From the NCBI GenBank assembly GCA_963837355.1, contig CAWIMY010000007.1, positions 310,001 through 374,000 of the forward strand: DNA of 64,000 bases, given 5' to 3'. Both the position numbers and the translations under genes were made by a program. The first letter of the stretch is position 1; each line of letters starts with the position of its first letter. The notes under the pieces are model-generated. The model made no database searches, was not told the origin of the DNA, and saw only the letters and a program-made list of their open reading frames with translations. Below, in pieces: positions 34,533-44,335 of this stretch. Source of the stretch: Aureispira sp963837355. GTDB taxonomy: Bacteria; Bacteroidota; Bacteroidia; Chitinophagales; Saprospiraceae.

Positions 34533-35447
34533 CTACTTTTTTTCTTTTCTTAAATCGAACCGATAAATCAAGTCGCCTCCAAAATAAAAGGCGCTGGCAA
34601 ACTCTGGGTTTAAGCGGTTTCTATTGTCTCCAGACAACGGAGTGGTCAAGAGCTGGCCACCTATTTTATCCCCAACATTATACAAACTATAATCGGTGAG
34701 GTCTAAACCCGCTCGTACGCGGAATAAGAGAGCATTGTCCAAAAAGCCATAAGAGAGGTAGGCGGCAAGCCGTATAGATTCTTCTTGGACATAAAAATCA
34801 CTATCGTTAACGAACAAGTTATAGGCTTTGACAGAGGTCAATACGTCCGCTCCTATGCTCAACGTTTTGACAAGGGTATAATTGATGTCCATTCGAATGG
34901 GCAATACCGCGTCAATATAAAACTTCTCATTCTTGGAGCGGTGCCATAGACCGATGAGCGGGGTAATGGTACTCCCGTGGTTTTCGGACGATACATACAA
35001 GCCCAATTTTACTTTCCAAGTCGGCGCAATTAGGTATTCCATCAAGGCCAATCCGCCAAGCTGGAAATCCTGCGCTCCAATACTTTTAAAGTCCGAGGCT
35101 ATTTTAGGCAACACCAAATACGTTCCTGCCAGTTTTTCGGAATGTTGGTGTTTGATTCCCAAATTGAGGCGCGCCATTAATAAGTTTCTACGATTATCCC
35201 CTTCAAATAGAGTGATGGTGGTATTTTCGAGGGTGAACCCTGATAGAATGACCAGTTTGTCATTGGCTCTTTTGGGGTAATAAAACTCTAGTTTCTGGTT
35301 GTTGATGTTGGTGACGTAATCGTCATCCTCATCTACATTGCCCATGTTGGTATTGTTGGCAGAGGCTCTTATAATATCTACAAAATCCTGCGCTTGCAGT
35401 TGTGAGGCAAGGAGTACTAGGGTAAGAATAAAAATACTTTTTTTCAT
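34533..35447 (-). CDS. Outer-membrane beta-barrel protein, DUF6268-like (304 aa)
   Basis: Signal peptide MKKSIFILTLVLLASQLQAQ. The rest is alternating strands with polar turns (LGLYVSSENHGSTITPLIGL, IRLAAYLSYGFLDNALLFRV) and a C-terminal strand ending DLIYRFDLRKEKK, typical of a 10-14-stranded barrel. The family resemblance to DUF6268 is from memory and weak. No partner gene nearby. Possibly a porin-like or receptor protein. Confidence 0.65.
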   Translation of the reverse strand: MKKSIFILTLVLLASQLQAQDFVDIIRASANNTNMGNVDEDDDYVTNINNQKLEFYYPKRANDKLVILSGFTLENTTITLFEGDNRRNLLMARLNLGIKHQHSEKLAGTYLVLPKIASDFKSIGAQDFQLGGLALMEYLIAPTWKVKLGLYVSSENHGSTITPLIGLWHRSKNEKFYIDAVLPIRMDINYTLVKTLSIGADVLTSVKAYNLFVNDSDFYVQEESIRLAAYLSYGFLDNALLFRVRAGLDLTDYSLYNVGDKIGGQLLTTPLSGDNRNRLNPEFASAFYFGGDLIYRFDLRKEKK

Positions 35448-35957
35448 AATTATTTAATTGGAGAGGAGATAAAATGGTTAACTAATAATCTGTTTAAAAA
35501 TATAGGTTCATTATTTTAATCGTATCAAAAGCGCTATTAGGGGCATAAGAAAGCTCCCTTCCACTACTCAAAAGAAGGGGGAGCTATTTTAGCTTAAGGC
35601 CAATCGCACTTTTTGCTCAATAATTTGTAAAAGAAACGTCGTATGCCGCGCAAAAGTTAGAACTACTCTTGCGTCTTGAATAGTAGTGTAGAGAGGCAGA
35701 CGGTGAGTACCGTTCGTATCTACAAAATTAGGTTAACAAGTGTTTGTAAATCGCTCTATTCTGTTAGTAAGTGTAAGCTAACTTAATAGGCGTTGTCTTT
35801 GCTCTTTTTTCCTAATATACAACTAAAACCTTTTAAAAAGTTTCTGTTCTCCCATAAAAAGCTAGCACCAAGAATAATAGTGCTTCAAAAGGCGGTAATT
35901 GATGGTTTATCATTCTATTCAATGGATTTTCTAAGGAGATTTTTACCGTTAGGAGAC
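35448..35957. other. Intergenic region with two hairpins
   Basis: No gene. One stem AGCTCCCTTC (35552-35561) with GAAGGGGGAGCT (35574-35585). A second is nested: TGTAGA (35687-35692) with TCTACA (35719-35724), enclosing ACGGT (35700-35704) and ACCGT (35709-35713). Neither has a clear T-run. They may be parts of an untranslated region of unknown owner. Confidence 0.5.
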
Positions 35958-36004
35958 AAAAAAAATAGCAAGTCCCCTGCTAGTAAGGATACTAACAGGG
36001 GACT
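35958..36004 (-). terminator. Terminator of the TonB receptor gene (minus strand)
   Basis: AGTCCCCTG-C-TAGT (35971-35984) pairs with ACTA-A-CAGGGGACT (35991-36004). On the minus strand it runs into TGCT-A-T8 (down to 35958). Confidence 0.85.
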
Positions 36005-36044
36005 AGAGTAAGGACGTATTCTATCTAAAAGAAACCTACTTTTT

Positions 36045-38444
36045 CTATTGCACCCGACTACTTTCCGAGCTATTGACCGAGCGATCTTTGAGGTCTTTAG
36101 CCTTGAGTTTGCCAAAATTATAGCTCAACGCCAACCGTACAAAGCGCGTGTCGTAACGGTTGATGTAGCGCACATCAAAGGCATCAATCAAATCGTTGCC
36201 TGCCTCGCGGTACCCAAACAACAAGTCATTAACGGATAAGCGCACCGACAAGTTATCATCAAAGAATTTGCGTTCTAAACTAAAGCCCAATTGAGAAAAT
36301 GGTTCGTAAGTGAAAAAGCCGTTGGCTCCTGCCGATACATACTGGAAGGTTACTTCTAGGTTAACGACTTTTGGGAATTTGAAGGCATTATAACTATAGA
36401 GATAAAAGGAAGGAATGTTGTAATTGAGCAAATCGCTGCCTCGGTCATACTCCAAACGAGCATAAGTAAAGCCAAAAGAATTGTAGGTCGTCCACCATTT
36501 GAGTTCGTAAGGCAAATTGAGTGTGATGTTCAGTTGGTCGAGTTGGTCGTAGTTTTGGGTGACAATACTGAAACGGTTGCCCTGCTTTTGAATGAAAATA
36601 TCCATACTCTCGTAGCTGCGCGATAATTCGACTTCCAAGGATGCCATTTCCATAAACGACAACGACCACTCTAAGGAATGGGTATAAGCGGGGACTAACA
36701 AGGGATTGCCTTGCTCCACAGAATACTGGTCGATAAAATCTATAAAGGGATTAAGCGCCCAAAAACTGGGGCGCTCAATGCTGGTGTTGTAAGCCACGGC
36801 CGTCTGCCAATTTTTAGCAAAATTAAATTCTACCAAAGCAGTTGGAAAGACATGCCAATAGTCCCGCTCTACAATTTGCGTTTCTGTTTGAGGATCAAAG
36901 CCATTCATCAATGCCCATTCTGTGCGCAAGCCCGCTCTAAAAAACCATTTTTCATGGCTCCAATTGGCTTGGGTATAAGCGGCATAAATCGACTCGTTGT
37001 AACGGTAGCCATTGGTGAAATCATCGTTTTCAATCCACTCTCCTTGGTTATTTTGCGTTAGAAAATTAATACTGCTTGCATTAAAAACAGCGGCACCTTT
37101 GAGCCCCGCCTGAAATTCTAGACCATTTTGAAAGCCCTTGGTATAATCCAGCTGCCCATTGAGAAGGTGAATGGTAGTCAAGCTATTGTTGCGCAATTCT
37201 TGAGAGACCGTCCCTGTTGGGTCGGTAAGCAATTGGTTGATCGCATCCTGTGTATTCATTTGATAATTAGAATATTGTGCGGCGATGAATAATTCACTGT
37301 CCAAGGTGTCTAGGTCGCGTGTATAGTTCAGGTTCACGGAGTTGTTAAAGCGCGTGCTGCGGCTGTCTGTTTGGGCGATTAGATCGTTAAAATCTTGTCC
37401 ATTGATATTGATGTCATTGGTGTTGTAAACATTGTTATTTCCATTCACATAAGAACCTCGATACTGTAAACCCAACAAACTCACGGAATCGGGGCGATAA
37501 CCCAATTTGAGGGAATAATAATGTCCTTGTGGGGTTTTATTACGGGTTTCTACGGCGTTGAGCATGGTGTAGGTTTGGTTGCTCGAATCGCCAGGGTAGG
37601 TGCGCTCATAGCGATTGGTCGATTTGGTATCTTGGTAACTAAAAGCATAACTGCCTGCTACCGACCAGCGTTTCTTTTTGTAGTTGAGGCGCATACTGCC
37701 CCAGCCATAAAAGTAATTGCCACGAGTGAGTTGCAAGTACGCACGGGCATTATACCCTTCTAAGTTTTGACGTTTGGTGATGATGTTAATCACGGCGCGG
37801 CCTGCAGCATCGTAGCGGGCAGAAGGGTTGCGAATGATCTCTATTTCCTTAATTTCGGTAGAGGGAATGTCTTTTAATTCTTGGGTAGTGGTGGGTTGTC
37901 CATCAAGCAATAGGATAGGAGCGCCTTTGCCAAAAACTTGTACCTCATCGCTGGCATTCACCAATACGCGCGGCGAGCGACTCAAAACATCCAATACACT
38001 ACCACTGCTGCTGAGCATTGAGCTTTCTACATTGACAATGATTTTTCCGCGCTCAGATTTAAACATCGGAATATTGGCCTCTACGGTAATGGTTTGTAAA
38101 TTATTGGCGAGAGCCAACGATAACTTACCTAAATCTATTACCCCATCGCTCGGCGCTTGTTCTACCAAAAAGATCGTATCGCGATACCCCAATGCGGTTA
38201 GTTTGACTAAGAACGGGCGCTCTTTCAGCCCTTCCAGTTCAAAAATGCCATCCAGCACATAGGTGCCCTTGCGCAGCGCCGAATCTTGGGGCGCTAACAC
38301 TAAGACATTCCCTACTTCAACGATTTTTTGTTGCGCATCGACCAATTGCCCTTTGAGCATAAACTCTCCTTGGGCGTGTGTAGTGGGCATAAAAAAGAGG
38401 GTGGAAAGAAAGCCAAAAATAAGCAGGGAAGTAAAATGACGCAT
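36045..38444 (-). CDS. TonB-dependent outer-membrane receptor (799 aa)
   Basis: Signal peptide MRHFTSLLIFGFLSTLFFMP to about residue 24. Residues 28-105 are a carboxypeptidase-regulatory-like domain, as in many Bacteroidota receptors. The plug follows (about 115-220: NIPMFKSERGKIIVNVESSM, GKGAPILLLDGQPTT, IEIIRNPSARYDAAGRAVIN). The remainder is a beta-barrel of the OM_channel_3 type with long extracellular loops and ends FVRLALSYNFGKLKAKDLKD. It imports a ligand using TonB energy; no SusD partner is adjacent, so it is more like a peptide, vitamin or iron-complex receptor than a glycan system. Monocistronic. The family is widely expanded in the phylum. Confidence 0.88.
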   Translation of the reverse strand: MRHFTSLLIFGFLSTLFFMPTTHAQGEFMLKGQLVDAQQKIVEVGNVLVLAPQDSALRKGTYVLDGIFELEGLKERPFLVKLTALGYRDTIFLVEQAPSDGVIDLGKLSLALANNLQTITVEANIPMFKSERGKIIVNVESSMLSSSGSVLDVLSRSPRVLVNASDEVQVFGKGAPILLLDGQPTTTQELKDIPSTEIKEIEIIRNPSARYDAAGRAVINIITKRQNLEGYNARAYLQLTRGNYFYGWGSMRLNYKKKRWSVAGSYAFSYQDTKSTNRYERTYPGDSSNQTYTMLNAVETRNKTPQGHYYSLKLGYRPDSVSLLGLQYRGSYVNGNNNVYNTNDININGQDFNDLIAQTDSRSTRFNNSVNLNYTRDLDTLDSELFIAAQYSNYQMNTQDAINQLLTDPTGTVSQELRNNSLTTIHLLNGQLDYTKGFQNGLEFQAGLKGAAVFNASSINFLTQNNQGEWIENDDFTNGYRYNESIYAAYTQANWSHEKWFFRAGLRTEWALMNGFDPQTETQIVERDYWHVFPTALVEFNFAKNWQTAVAYNTSIERPSFWALNPFIDFIDQYSVEQGNPLLVPAYTHSLEWSLSFMEMASLEVELSRSYESMDIFIQKQGNRFSIVTQNYDQLDQLNITLNLPYELKWWTTYNSFGFTYARLEYDRGSDLLNYNIPSFYLYSYNAFKFPKVVNLEVTFQYVSAGANGFFTYEPFSQLGFSLERKFFDDNLSVRLSVNDLLFGYREAGNDLIDAFDVRYINRYDTRFVRLALSYNFGKLKAKDLKDRSVNSSESSRVQ

Positions 38445-38773
38445 AAGACGGGCGATTATAAGGCGTGAAATAGAAAGAAGAATAGGTATAGTTTCAAGAA
38501 CGCATTATCTCTTAAGAAGAGGCGTAACAATCGACCAGCAATAAGGAATAGTAGACAGATTGGCCAACAAAAGGGCTAAAAACCAAGGAACAAGGGCTAA
38601 CACTAACAAAGACAGGGGTAAAAATTGAACCGTTGCACGACTACGGTATTTATATAGAGAAGCAGTGCCTACTCGTACCGCTTTTCGCAAAAAAAGCCCT
38701 TCGCAGCAGCAAAAGGCCTACTAGAACTACTATCTTTAAAACCTTCAACAATTTTTCCAGCCTCAAAAAAAGA

Positions 38774-40795
38774 ATGATGAACGATACGACCGCTTTGACC
38801 GATTTTCAAGCAGCGATTTTAGCAGGCATTCCCTCCCAATTGCCCCCTGTCCCAGAAAATGACCCCACAGTGTCCCACGCGCCCAAGCGCAAAGCTATAT
38901 TGACCCAACTAGAAAAACGCCTCGCGCTACAAAATGCCTTGCGTTATTTTCCACCAGCGCAACACGCTACCCTCGCTCCAGAATTTGCCGAGGAGTTGGC
39001 GCAATACGGGCGCATTTATATGTACCGTTTTCGTCCTCGTTATGCCATGCACGCGCGTCCAATTTCGGACTACCCTTGTCAAAGCCAGCAAGCAGCGGCT
39101 ATTATGTTGATGATTCAAAACAATCTAGATCCTGCCGTTGCACAGCACCCCCACGAGCTGATTACTTACGGAGGTAATGGAAGTGTTTTTAGCAACTGGG
39201 CGCAGTATCTGTTGACCATGCAGTATTTGGCGACGATGACCGACGAACAAACCTTAGTCATGTATTCGGGGCATCCGCTTGGGCTATTTCCTGCACCAAA
39301 AGAAGCGCCGCGCGTTGTAGTGACCAATGGCTTGATGATTGCCAATTATTCCAAGCCCGATGACTGGGAGCGCTACAACGCCTTAGGGGTAACGCAATAC
39401 GGCCAAATGACGGCAGGTTCTTATATGTATATCGGGCCGCAAGGCATTGTACACGGCACCACCATTACGGTACTCAATGCTTGTCGCAAAATAGATAACA
39501 AAGGCTCACGAGGCAAGTTGTTTGTCACGTCTGGCCTTGGCGGTATGTCGGGCGCACAGCCCAAAGCGGGCAATATTGCAGGCGTTGTTTCGGTCACCGC
39601 CGAAATTAATACAGCCGCCACGAATAAGCGCCACGAACAGGGCTGGGTAGATGAAGTGATTAACGATTTGGAGGCGCTTTGCACACGTGTGCGCGAAGCC
39701 AAAGCCAACGGCGAGGTCGTTTCTATTGCTTATAATGGGAACATTGTTGATGTCTGGGAAGCGTTTGACAAAGCCGATATTTACGTTGATATAGGCTCTG
39801 ACCAAACTTCCTTACACAATCCTTGGGCAGGTGGCTATTACCCTGTGGGATACAGCTATGAAGCGGCTAATGAGCTGATGGTCAGTGACCCTGAAACCTT
39901 CAAATCGGAAGTGCAAGCGACCTTGCGCCGCCACGCCAAAGCGATTAATGCCCACAATGCCAAGGGTACCTATTTCTTCGATTATGGCAATGCCTTTTTA
40001 TTGGAAGCCTCTAGAGCAGGCGCGGACATTATGGCCGAAAATGGCTTGGATTTCAAATACCCTTCTTATGTGCAAGACATCATGGGGCCGATGTGTTTTG
40101 ATTATGGGTTTGGGCCTTTTCGCTGGGTCTGTGCGTCGGGCAAAGCCGAGGATTTAGCGCTCACCGATCAGTTGGCCGCAGCCGTCTTAGAAGACCTATT
40201 GGCCAGTGCGCCTGAAGACATTCGCCAACAAACTGCCGACAACTTACATTGGATTCGTCATGCAGAGGAGCACCGTTTAGTGGTGGGCTCGCAGGCGCGT
40301 ATTTTATATGCCGATAGTGAAGGGCGAATGAGAATTGCGTCGGCGTTCAATCAAGCGATTCGAGAGGGACGTTTGCAGGGGGCGATTATTTTGGGACGCG
40401 ACCACCACGATGTTTCAGGAACGGATTCTCCTTATCGGGAAACGTCTAACATTTACGACGGCTCCCGTTTTACGGCGGACATGGCGGTACAGAATTTTGT
40501 AGGCGATGCTTTTCGGGGGGCGACTTGGGTCTCCTTGCACAATGGTGGCGGTGTTGGCTGGGGAGAGGTAATGAATGGCGGATTTGGAATGTTGCTCGAT
40601 GGTAGTGCTGAGGCCGATCGCCGTTTGGAGAGCATGTTATTTTGGGATGTAAACAATGGTATTGCCCGCCGCAACTGGGCACGGAATCCAGGCGCGCGAA
40701 AAGCCATTGAACGAGCAATGGAAATACAACCTCAATTAAAAGTAACCTTGCCTAACTTGGCGGAAGAGGATTTGTTGGATCAGTTCTTTTTATAG
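38774..40795 (+). CDS. hutU: Urocanate hydratase, long form (673 aa)
   Basis: Converts urocanate to 4-imidazolone-5-propionate in histidine degradation, using tightly bound NAD; cytoplasmic. ATG at 38774 or 38777 fits; the frame extends to 38633 but the added residues are basic and unlike the family. Urocanase motifs are clear: MYRFRPRYAMHARPI, YGGNGSVFSNWAQYLLTMQY, YSGHPLGLFP, MTAGSYMYIGPQGIVHGT, SGLGGMSGAQPKA, and the C-terminal RNWARNPGARKAIERA. Common bacterial HutU has about 555 residues; this length is that of the longer, eukaryote-like group. hutH, hutI and hutG are not in the window. Codon third positions look more G/C-rich than in neighbours (by eye only). Confidence 0.92.
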   Translation: MMNDTTALTDFQAAILAGIPSQLPPVPENDPTVSHAPKRKAILTQLEKRLALQNALRYFPPAQHATLAPEFAEELAQYGRIYMYRFRPRYAMHARPISDYPCQSQQAAAIMLMIQNNLDPAVAQHPHELITYGGNGSVFSNWAQYLLTMQYLATMTDEQTLVMYSGHPLGLFPAPKEAPRVVVTNGLMIANYSKPDDWERYNALGVTQYGQMTAGSYMYIGPQGIVHGTTITVLNACRKIDNKGSRGKLFVTSGLGGMSGAQPKAGNIAGVVSVTAEINTAATNKRHEQGWVDEVINDLEALCTRVREAKANGEVVSIAYNGNIVDVWEAFDKADIYVDIGSDQTSLHNPWAGGYYPVGYSYEAANELMVSDPETFKSEVQATLRRHAKAINAHNAKGTYFFDYGNAFLLEASRAGADIMAENGLDFKYPSYVQDIMGPMCFDYGFGPFRWVCASGKAEDLALTDQLAAAVLEDLLASAPEDIRQQTADNLHWIRHAEEHRLVVGSQARILYADSEGRMRIASAFNQAIREGRLQGAIILGRDHHDVSGTDSPYRETSNIYDGSRFTADMAVQNFVGDAFRGATWVSLHNGGGVGWGEVMNGGFGMLLDGSAEADRRLESMLFWDVNNGIARRNWARNPGARKAIERAMEIQPQLKVTLPNLAEEDLLDQFFL

Positions 40796-40807
40796 ACACT
40801 TTAGGGC

Positions 40808-40842
40808 AAAAAAAAGCGGATAAGCTTTCAAGGCTTATCCGC
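40808..40842 (-). terminator. Terminator between hutU and the lipase gene
   Basis: GCGGATAAGC (40816-40825) with GCTTATCCGC (40833-40842), loop of 7. On the minus strand a run of eight T follows (40815-40808), so it suits the lipase gene best. Confidence 0.85.
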
Positions 40843-40945
40843 AATACTTGGTTTTATTTGTTCCTTCCAATTGCTGTTAGCAAACAACTGTTTCCCAAAG
40901 GAACCATTTAGCGCTTATTGGGGCGCTACTTCTTAGGATTCGAAT

Positions 40946-42832
40946 TTATTTCGAAACGATAACCGTTTTGGTCGTAGTATTTTCTCCGTCACTCAATTCT
41001 ACAAAGTAAGTACCTTGTCCGATGCGTAATTGATCCAAGTTCCAAGTCACTTGTTGAGCGCCTGTATTGTTTAGTGCTTGTTGGTACACCAAACGGCCTT
41101 GTACATCGTAGAGGCTCAATTGAGCAGCGTTTTTAGTATTAATATTGATAGTCAATACACGTGTTGCTGGATTCGGGAAGGTTTCTAATACTTGTACTTC
41201 CGTCAACGCATCACGAGTTACTTTATCAGCCGCTTTGCGGACAACAAAACCAGTAACTAAAGTTTTTTGGAAAGCAGGGTGTTCCGCTTGAATCACCAAG
41301 TTGTATACGCCTTCTGTTAAATGTTGTTGGGGGGTCAAAACAGCATGGCCGTCTTTATCCACTTTGAAGTCTTCGATGTAAGTAATTGCTTCTTCTAAGG
41401 CTTCTCCTTCTAGCGTATTCTTGTGTGTAATTACTGCTTTTAACTGCAAATCAGACAAGTCGTATTGTTCGGCTTGCTCTAGTTTTACGTTAAAGGTAGG
41501 CGTATTGTCAAAACCAAATTGGTGGCTGTTGTCATAAGACAAAGATACCCCTTTGTTCTGGTGAATTACAGCTGCAAACTTTGAGCCACTTTGTAAACGG
41601 TAGCGACCTTCTGTCAAAGAAGATAAATCTACTTTTTGAGAAAATCCTGTGTGGAAAGCACTAGTAGTACTCAAAGTAGTCCAGTCAAAATTAACAGGAA
41701 CCCATTCGTTGTTAGCAAGTTGTTGTTCTAAAGTAAGGGTAACGATAGCTTGTTCTTGCAAAACGATCATTTCCAAATTACGCAAGTTGGGCTCTACTAC
41801 GAAGGATAGATTGCTCTCATCAGAAGACAAATACTGCAAGCGGCTAGTCAAGGTTTGGTTAACAGCAGCGGCATCAGGTACTTGTGTAGCATCTTGACGT
41901 AGAGAAGAGAGAGAAGCTCTAATGTTTGGTCGAATGGTATTCCAAACAAAACCAGAGATAGAAACATCTAAGTGGTTGAAACGAGAAAGAGGATTGCCGT
42001 GTCCAGGAACCCATTGTGGGCGACCATTCGGGCGAGTAGAACTCCAATAAGGCGTAACACCATCGTTACCACCAACAGAAGAACCAGAACCCATCCAGTT
42101 TAATAAGTTACCAGCAGTAGTCATTGCTACACCTGTAACACCAGAACCATTGTTGTACCCCCAAGCGCCATAATTGACAAACTTGCCAGGCTGGTTGCGC
42201 CAGCTCCAATCCAATAGAGGACGGGCATAACCACCCATGTAGTACGTAGTAGAGGTAGACGTTCCGCCACCTAAACCAACTAAATCAACCACCCAACCAA
42301 AACCGGGTGTTTCTGCTAAGTTCGCTAATTCTGTTCCTCCAAAAGGAGATCCTAAAGTAATAACGCGCTCTACTTTATTTCTGCGGTTGTGGGTAATCAT
42401 GGCAACCTCTGACGCTTTACCGCCATTACTGTGCGCAACCAAAACAACATCACTTACACCGTAGCGTCTAGTAATGTCATCAATCATGGAAGCCAATAAG
42501 CTACCATTTGCCCACATACCTTGACCTCTAGTCATGGCTACAAAAACACAGTTGTGTCCAGAGCGGTAGGCTTCGCCATACATATCATTGCCACCCGTAA
42601 ACCAACCATTGCTGAGATCGGTAAAACCGTGGACAAAAACTAAAACGGGATTCTTAGAATCGAGGTTGGGAGGTGTCGCACCATAATAAATGCCACTACC
42701 AAAAAGAGGCCCGAAATAAAGGGGAGATAGGTTTTGAGGAGTAGGCATGATGTACGTGCTGTATTGCGCTTTGGCAGAAAACGCTAGCAAACTACTCACT
42801 GTAAGAAGCAGTGTTGTCAATAAGACTTTCAT
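40946..42832 (-). CDS. Secreted lipase-like alpha/beta hydrolase with T9SS sorting domain (628 aa)
   Basis: A Sec signal peptide (MKVLLTTLLLTVSSLLAFSA) precedes an alpha/beta-hydrolase domain (about 60-300): oxyanion region VLVFVHGFTDL, nucleophile Ser135 in LVAHSNGGKA, Asp257 in GGNDGVTPYW and His287 in RFNHLDV are good triad candidates. The nucleophile elbow is A-H-S-N-G, as in several lipases. A beta-sandwich region follows (about 330-540). The last 80 residues are a type A T9SS sorting domain (LETFPNPATRVLTININ ... LSLYDVQGRLVYQ ... GTYFVELSDGENTTTKTVIV), so it is exported across the outer membrane and probably attached to the surface. Substrate (lipid, polyester) unknown. Confidence 0.88.
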   Translation of the reverse strand: MKVLLTTLLLTVSSLLAFSAKAQYSTYIMPTPQNLSPLYFGPLFGSGIYYGATPPNLDSKNPVLVFVHGFTDLSNGWFTGGNDMYGEAYRSGHNCVFVAMTRGQGMWANGSLLASMIDDITRRYGVSDVVLVAHSNGGKASEVAMITHNRRNKVERVITLGSPFGGTELANLAETPGFGWVVDLVGLGGGTSTSTTYYMGGYARPLLDWSWRNQPGKFVNYGAWGYNNGSGVTGVAMTTAGNLLNWMGSGSSVGGNDGVTPYWSSTRPNGRPQWVPGHGNPLSRFNHLDVSISGFVWNTIRPNIRASLSSLRQDATQVPDAAAVNQTLTSRLQYLSSDESNLSFVVEPNLRNLEMIVLQEQAIVTLTLEQQLANNEWVPVNFDWTTLSTTSAFHTGFSQKVDLSSLTEGRYRLQSGSKFAAVIHQNKGVSLSYDNSHQFGFDNTPTFNVKLEQAEQYDLSDLQLKAVITHKNTLEGEALEEAITYIEDFKVDKDGHAVLTPQQHLTEGVYNLVIQAEHPAFQKTLVTGFVVRKAADKVTRDALTEVQVLETFPNPATRVLTININTKNAAQLSLYDVQGRLVYQQALNNTGAQQVTWNLDQLRIGQGTYFVELSDGENTTTKTVIVSK

Positions 42833-42975
42833 AATTAAATTGTTTGATCATTGTCCCAAAATTAAATTGGGGAGTTATGAAGTGGTGAGGTTATTGGTTA
42901 AAAGCCACTAAAAATTCTCTTTACAATCATTCAAAAACAATAGTACGTTTCATCGCCTATTCTCATAAAACAGTG

Positions 42976-43005
42976 CAAAGGTAAAGAGGCTTTTATATAA
43001 TCAAA
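42976..43005 (-). promoter_or_regulatory. Promoter of the lipase gene (minus strand)
   Basis: Read on the minus strand: TTTG (43005-43002), an 18-nt spacer, TACCTTTG (42983-42976), a full TANNTTTG match. The mRNA leader to the ATG at 42832 would be about 135 nt. Confidence 0.55.
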
Positions 43006-43259
43006 GCAATTATACCCTAAAAATGTCAATTTTTGTTGCGGTTTTTAACCCAATTATAACAAAAGTAAGGTTTCTAAAATAGAAAAGAATGTTTTAATAG
43101 TTTGCTTAAAAGTTCTTGGAGAGGATTTATGCAAATAAAAATAAGGTTTCTTAAGAAAGAGCCGTCGTCTCAAAAAGGGCTAAAAAAGTACAAATTTTAC
43201 TTTTTGACGGTTCTATTACCTTAATTTCTAACCAAATAGTCAAACTGCAAAGTAAAGGC
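43006..43259. other. AT-rich intergenic region 3' of the coiled-coil gene
   Basis: No gene. AAAAAGTA (43183-43190) and TACTTTTT (43198-43205) form an AT-rich hairpin that may terminate the minus-strand coiled-coil gene ending at 43260. With the lipase leader (42833-42975) the gene-free stretch is 427 bp. Confidence 0.5.
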
Positions 43260-44249
43260 CTAATTGTTCAAGCGCGCCGAAATAAAGGCGAGCTCCTTGG
43301 TGGTTTGTGTTTGCAGATGCTCAAAACGTTGTAAGTATTGCTGCTTTTTTTGGAGGGTTTGGAGGAGCAATTCTCTCTGCTGTTGTAGATAGGCGAGCGT
43401 GCGTTGTTGTTCCATCAATAGTTGTAGTGTTTGCTGACAAGTAGCGTCCTGCTGTTGGTTGAAAGCCGCGAGCAACTGGCTGCGTTTGGTGGTTTGATCC
43501 GCCAAGTTCATTTTTTCAGCGTCCGTCATAGCCTTGCCCTTTTTAAATGCTGCCAACGCTTGGCTCATTTCTTTTTCTACGAGGAGCAAACGGTCTACTA
43601 TGGTATCGTTTGGACAAAGGGTGGAGAGTGTCTTTCTGCTAGAGGCAATGGTCGCTAATGCTTTAGCTAAAGATTTTTCGCTCAGGGCTAGGAGTGCTTC
43701 ACTGCGGCGTACTTGTTGGGTATATTCCTTCACCGAATCTTGTACCCACCGCTGTTGGTGGATTAACTTGTATTGAGCCGCACGGTTCCAAAATTCGTCT
43801 GCGGCATCCCAGCCTCCCTGAAAAGAGATCGCTAAGGAGCCGCCTATAATTGTATCTTCTGGAATATTGATTTGGGTTGGAATCGTAATCATAGAATCGA
43901 GCGCTTGGCTATCCAATTCTTCTAACGCTGCTTTTCCCCATTCTAAATGGCCTTCTAAAGAAGCATCTAATAAGGGCATAGAAAAAATGGCCGTCCCGAT
44001 TGTTGGCCTTGCTTTGGAGGGGGAGACAGGAGTAGACAATAACAATTGTTGTCCGCCAACCTGCCAAATTACACTGATGCTTTCTATTTTCTTAGCCGTA
44101 GGAGCAGGATAAGTCAACTGCAAATCCTCGGTGCTGCTAATTTGCCACCCTGCAAATTGATCTTGTTGATACGACAACGTAGGCAATTGCGCCAACGCCG
44201 CTGTTGCAAAAAGGACAAAAAGTAAACAACTAAGTAGATACTGGCACAT
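43260..44249 (-). CDS. Exported coiled-coil protein of unknown function (329 aa)
   Basis: Signal peptide MCQYLLSCLLFVLFATAALA. Residues 22-150 are beta-rich (QFAGWQISSTEDLQLTYPAP, WQVGGQQLLLSTPVSPSK, IIGGSLAISFQGGWDA). From about 155 to the end the protein is almost entirely alpha-helical, Gln/Leu-rich coiled coil (for example LLMEQQRTLAYLQQQRELLL). No known domain. It begins 86 bp after the stop of the TPR-CHAT gene on the same strand, so the two are likely cotranscribed and may work together in the periplasm. Confidence 0.7.
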   Translation of the reverse strand: MCQYLLSCLLFVLFATAALAQLPTLSYQQDQFAGWQISSTEDLQLTYPAPTAKKIESISVIWQVGGQQLLLSTPVSPSKARPTIGTAIFSMPLLDASLEGHLEWGKAALEELDSQALDSMITIPTQINIPEDTIIGGSLAISFQGGWDAADEFWNRAAQYKLIHQQRWVQDSVKEYTQQVRRSEALLALSEKSLAKALATIASSRKTLSTLCPNDTIVDRLLLVEKEMSQALAAFKKGKAMTDAEKMNLADQTTKRSQLLAAFNQQQDATCQQTLQLLMEQQRTLAYLQQQRELLLQTLQKKQQYLQRFEHLQTQTTKELAFISARLNN

Positions 44250-44335
44250 AATCAGAAGGGGATAAGGTCAATAGAATAACAGCTAAGATAAATACACCTC
44301 CCTCAACTCGCAAGAATCAGCCCAAAATTAATCAC

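Noticed and set aside
40470..40718. Long antisense frames inside hutU
   Set aside because: They arise from codon bias in a G+C-richer gene; hutU itself is unambiguous.
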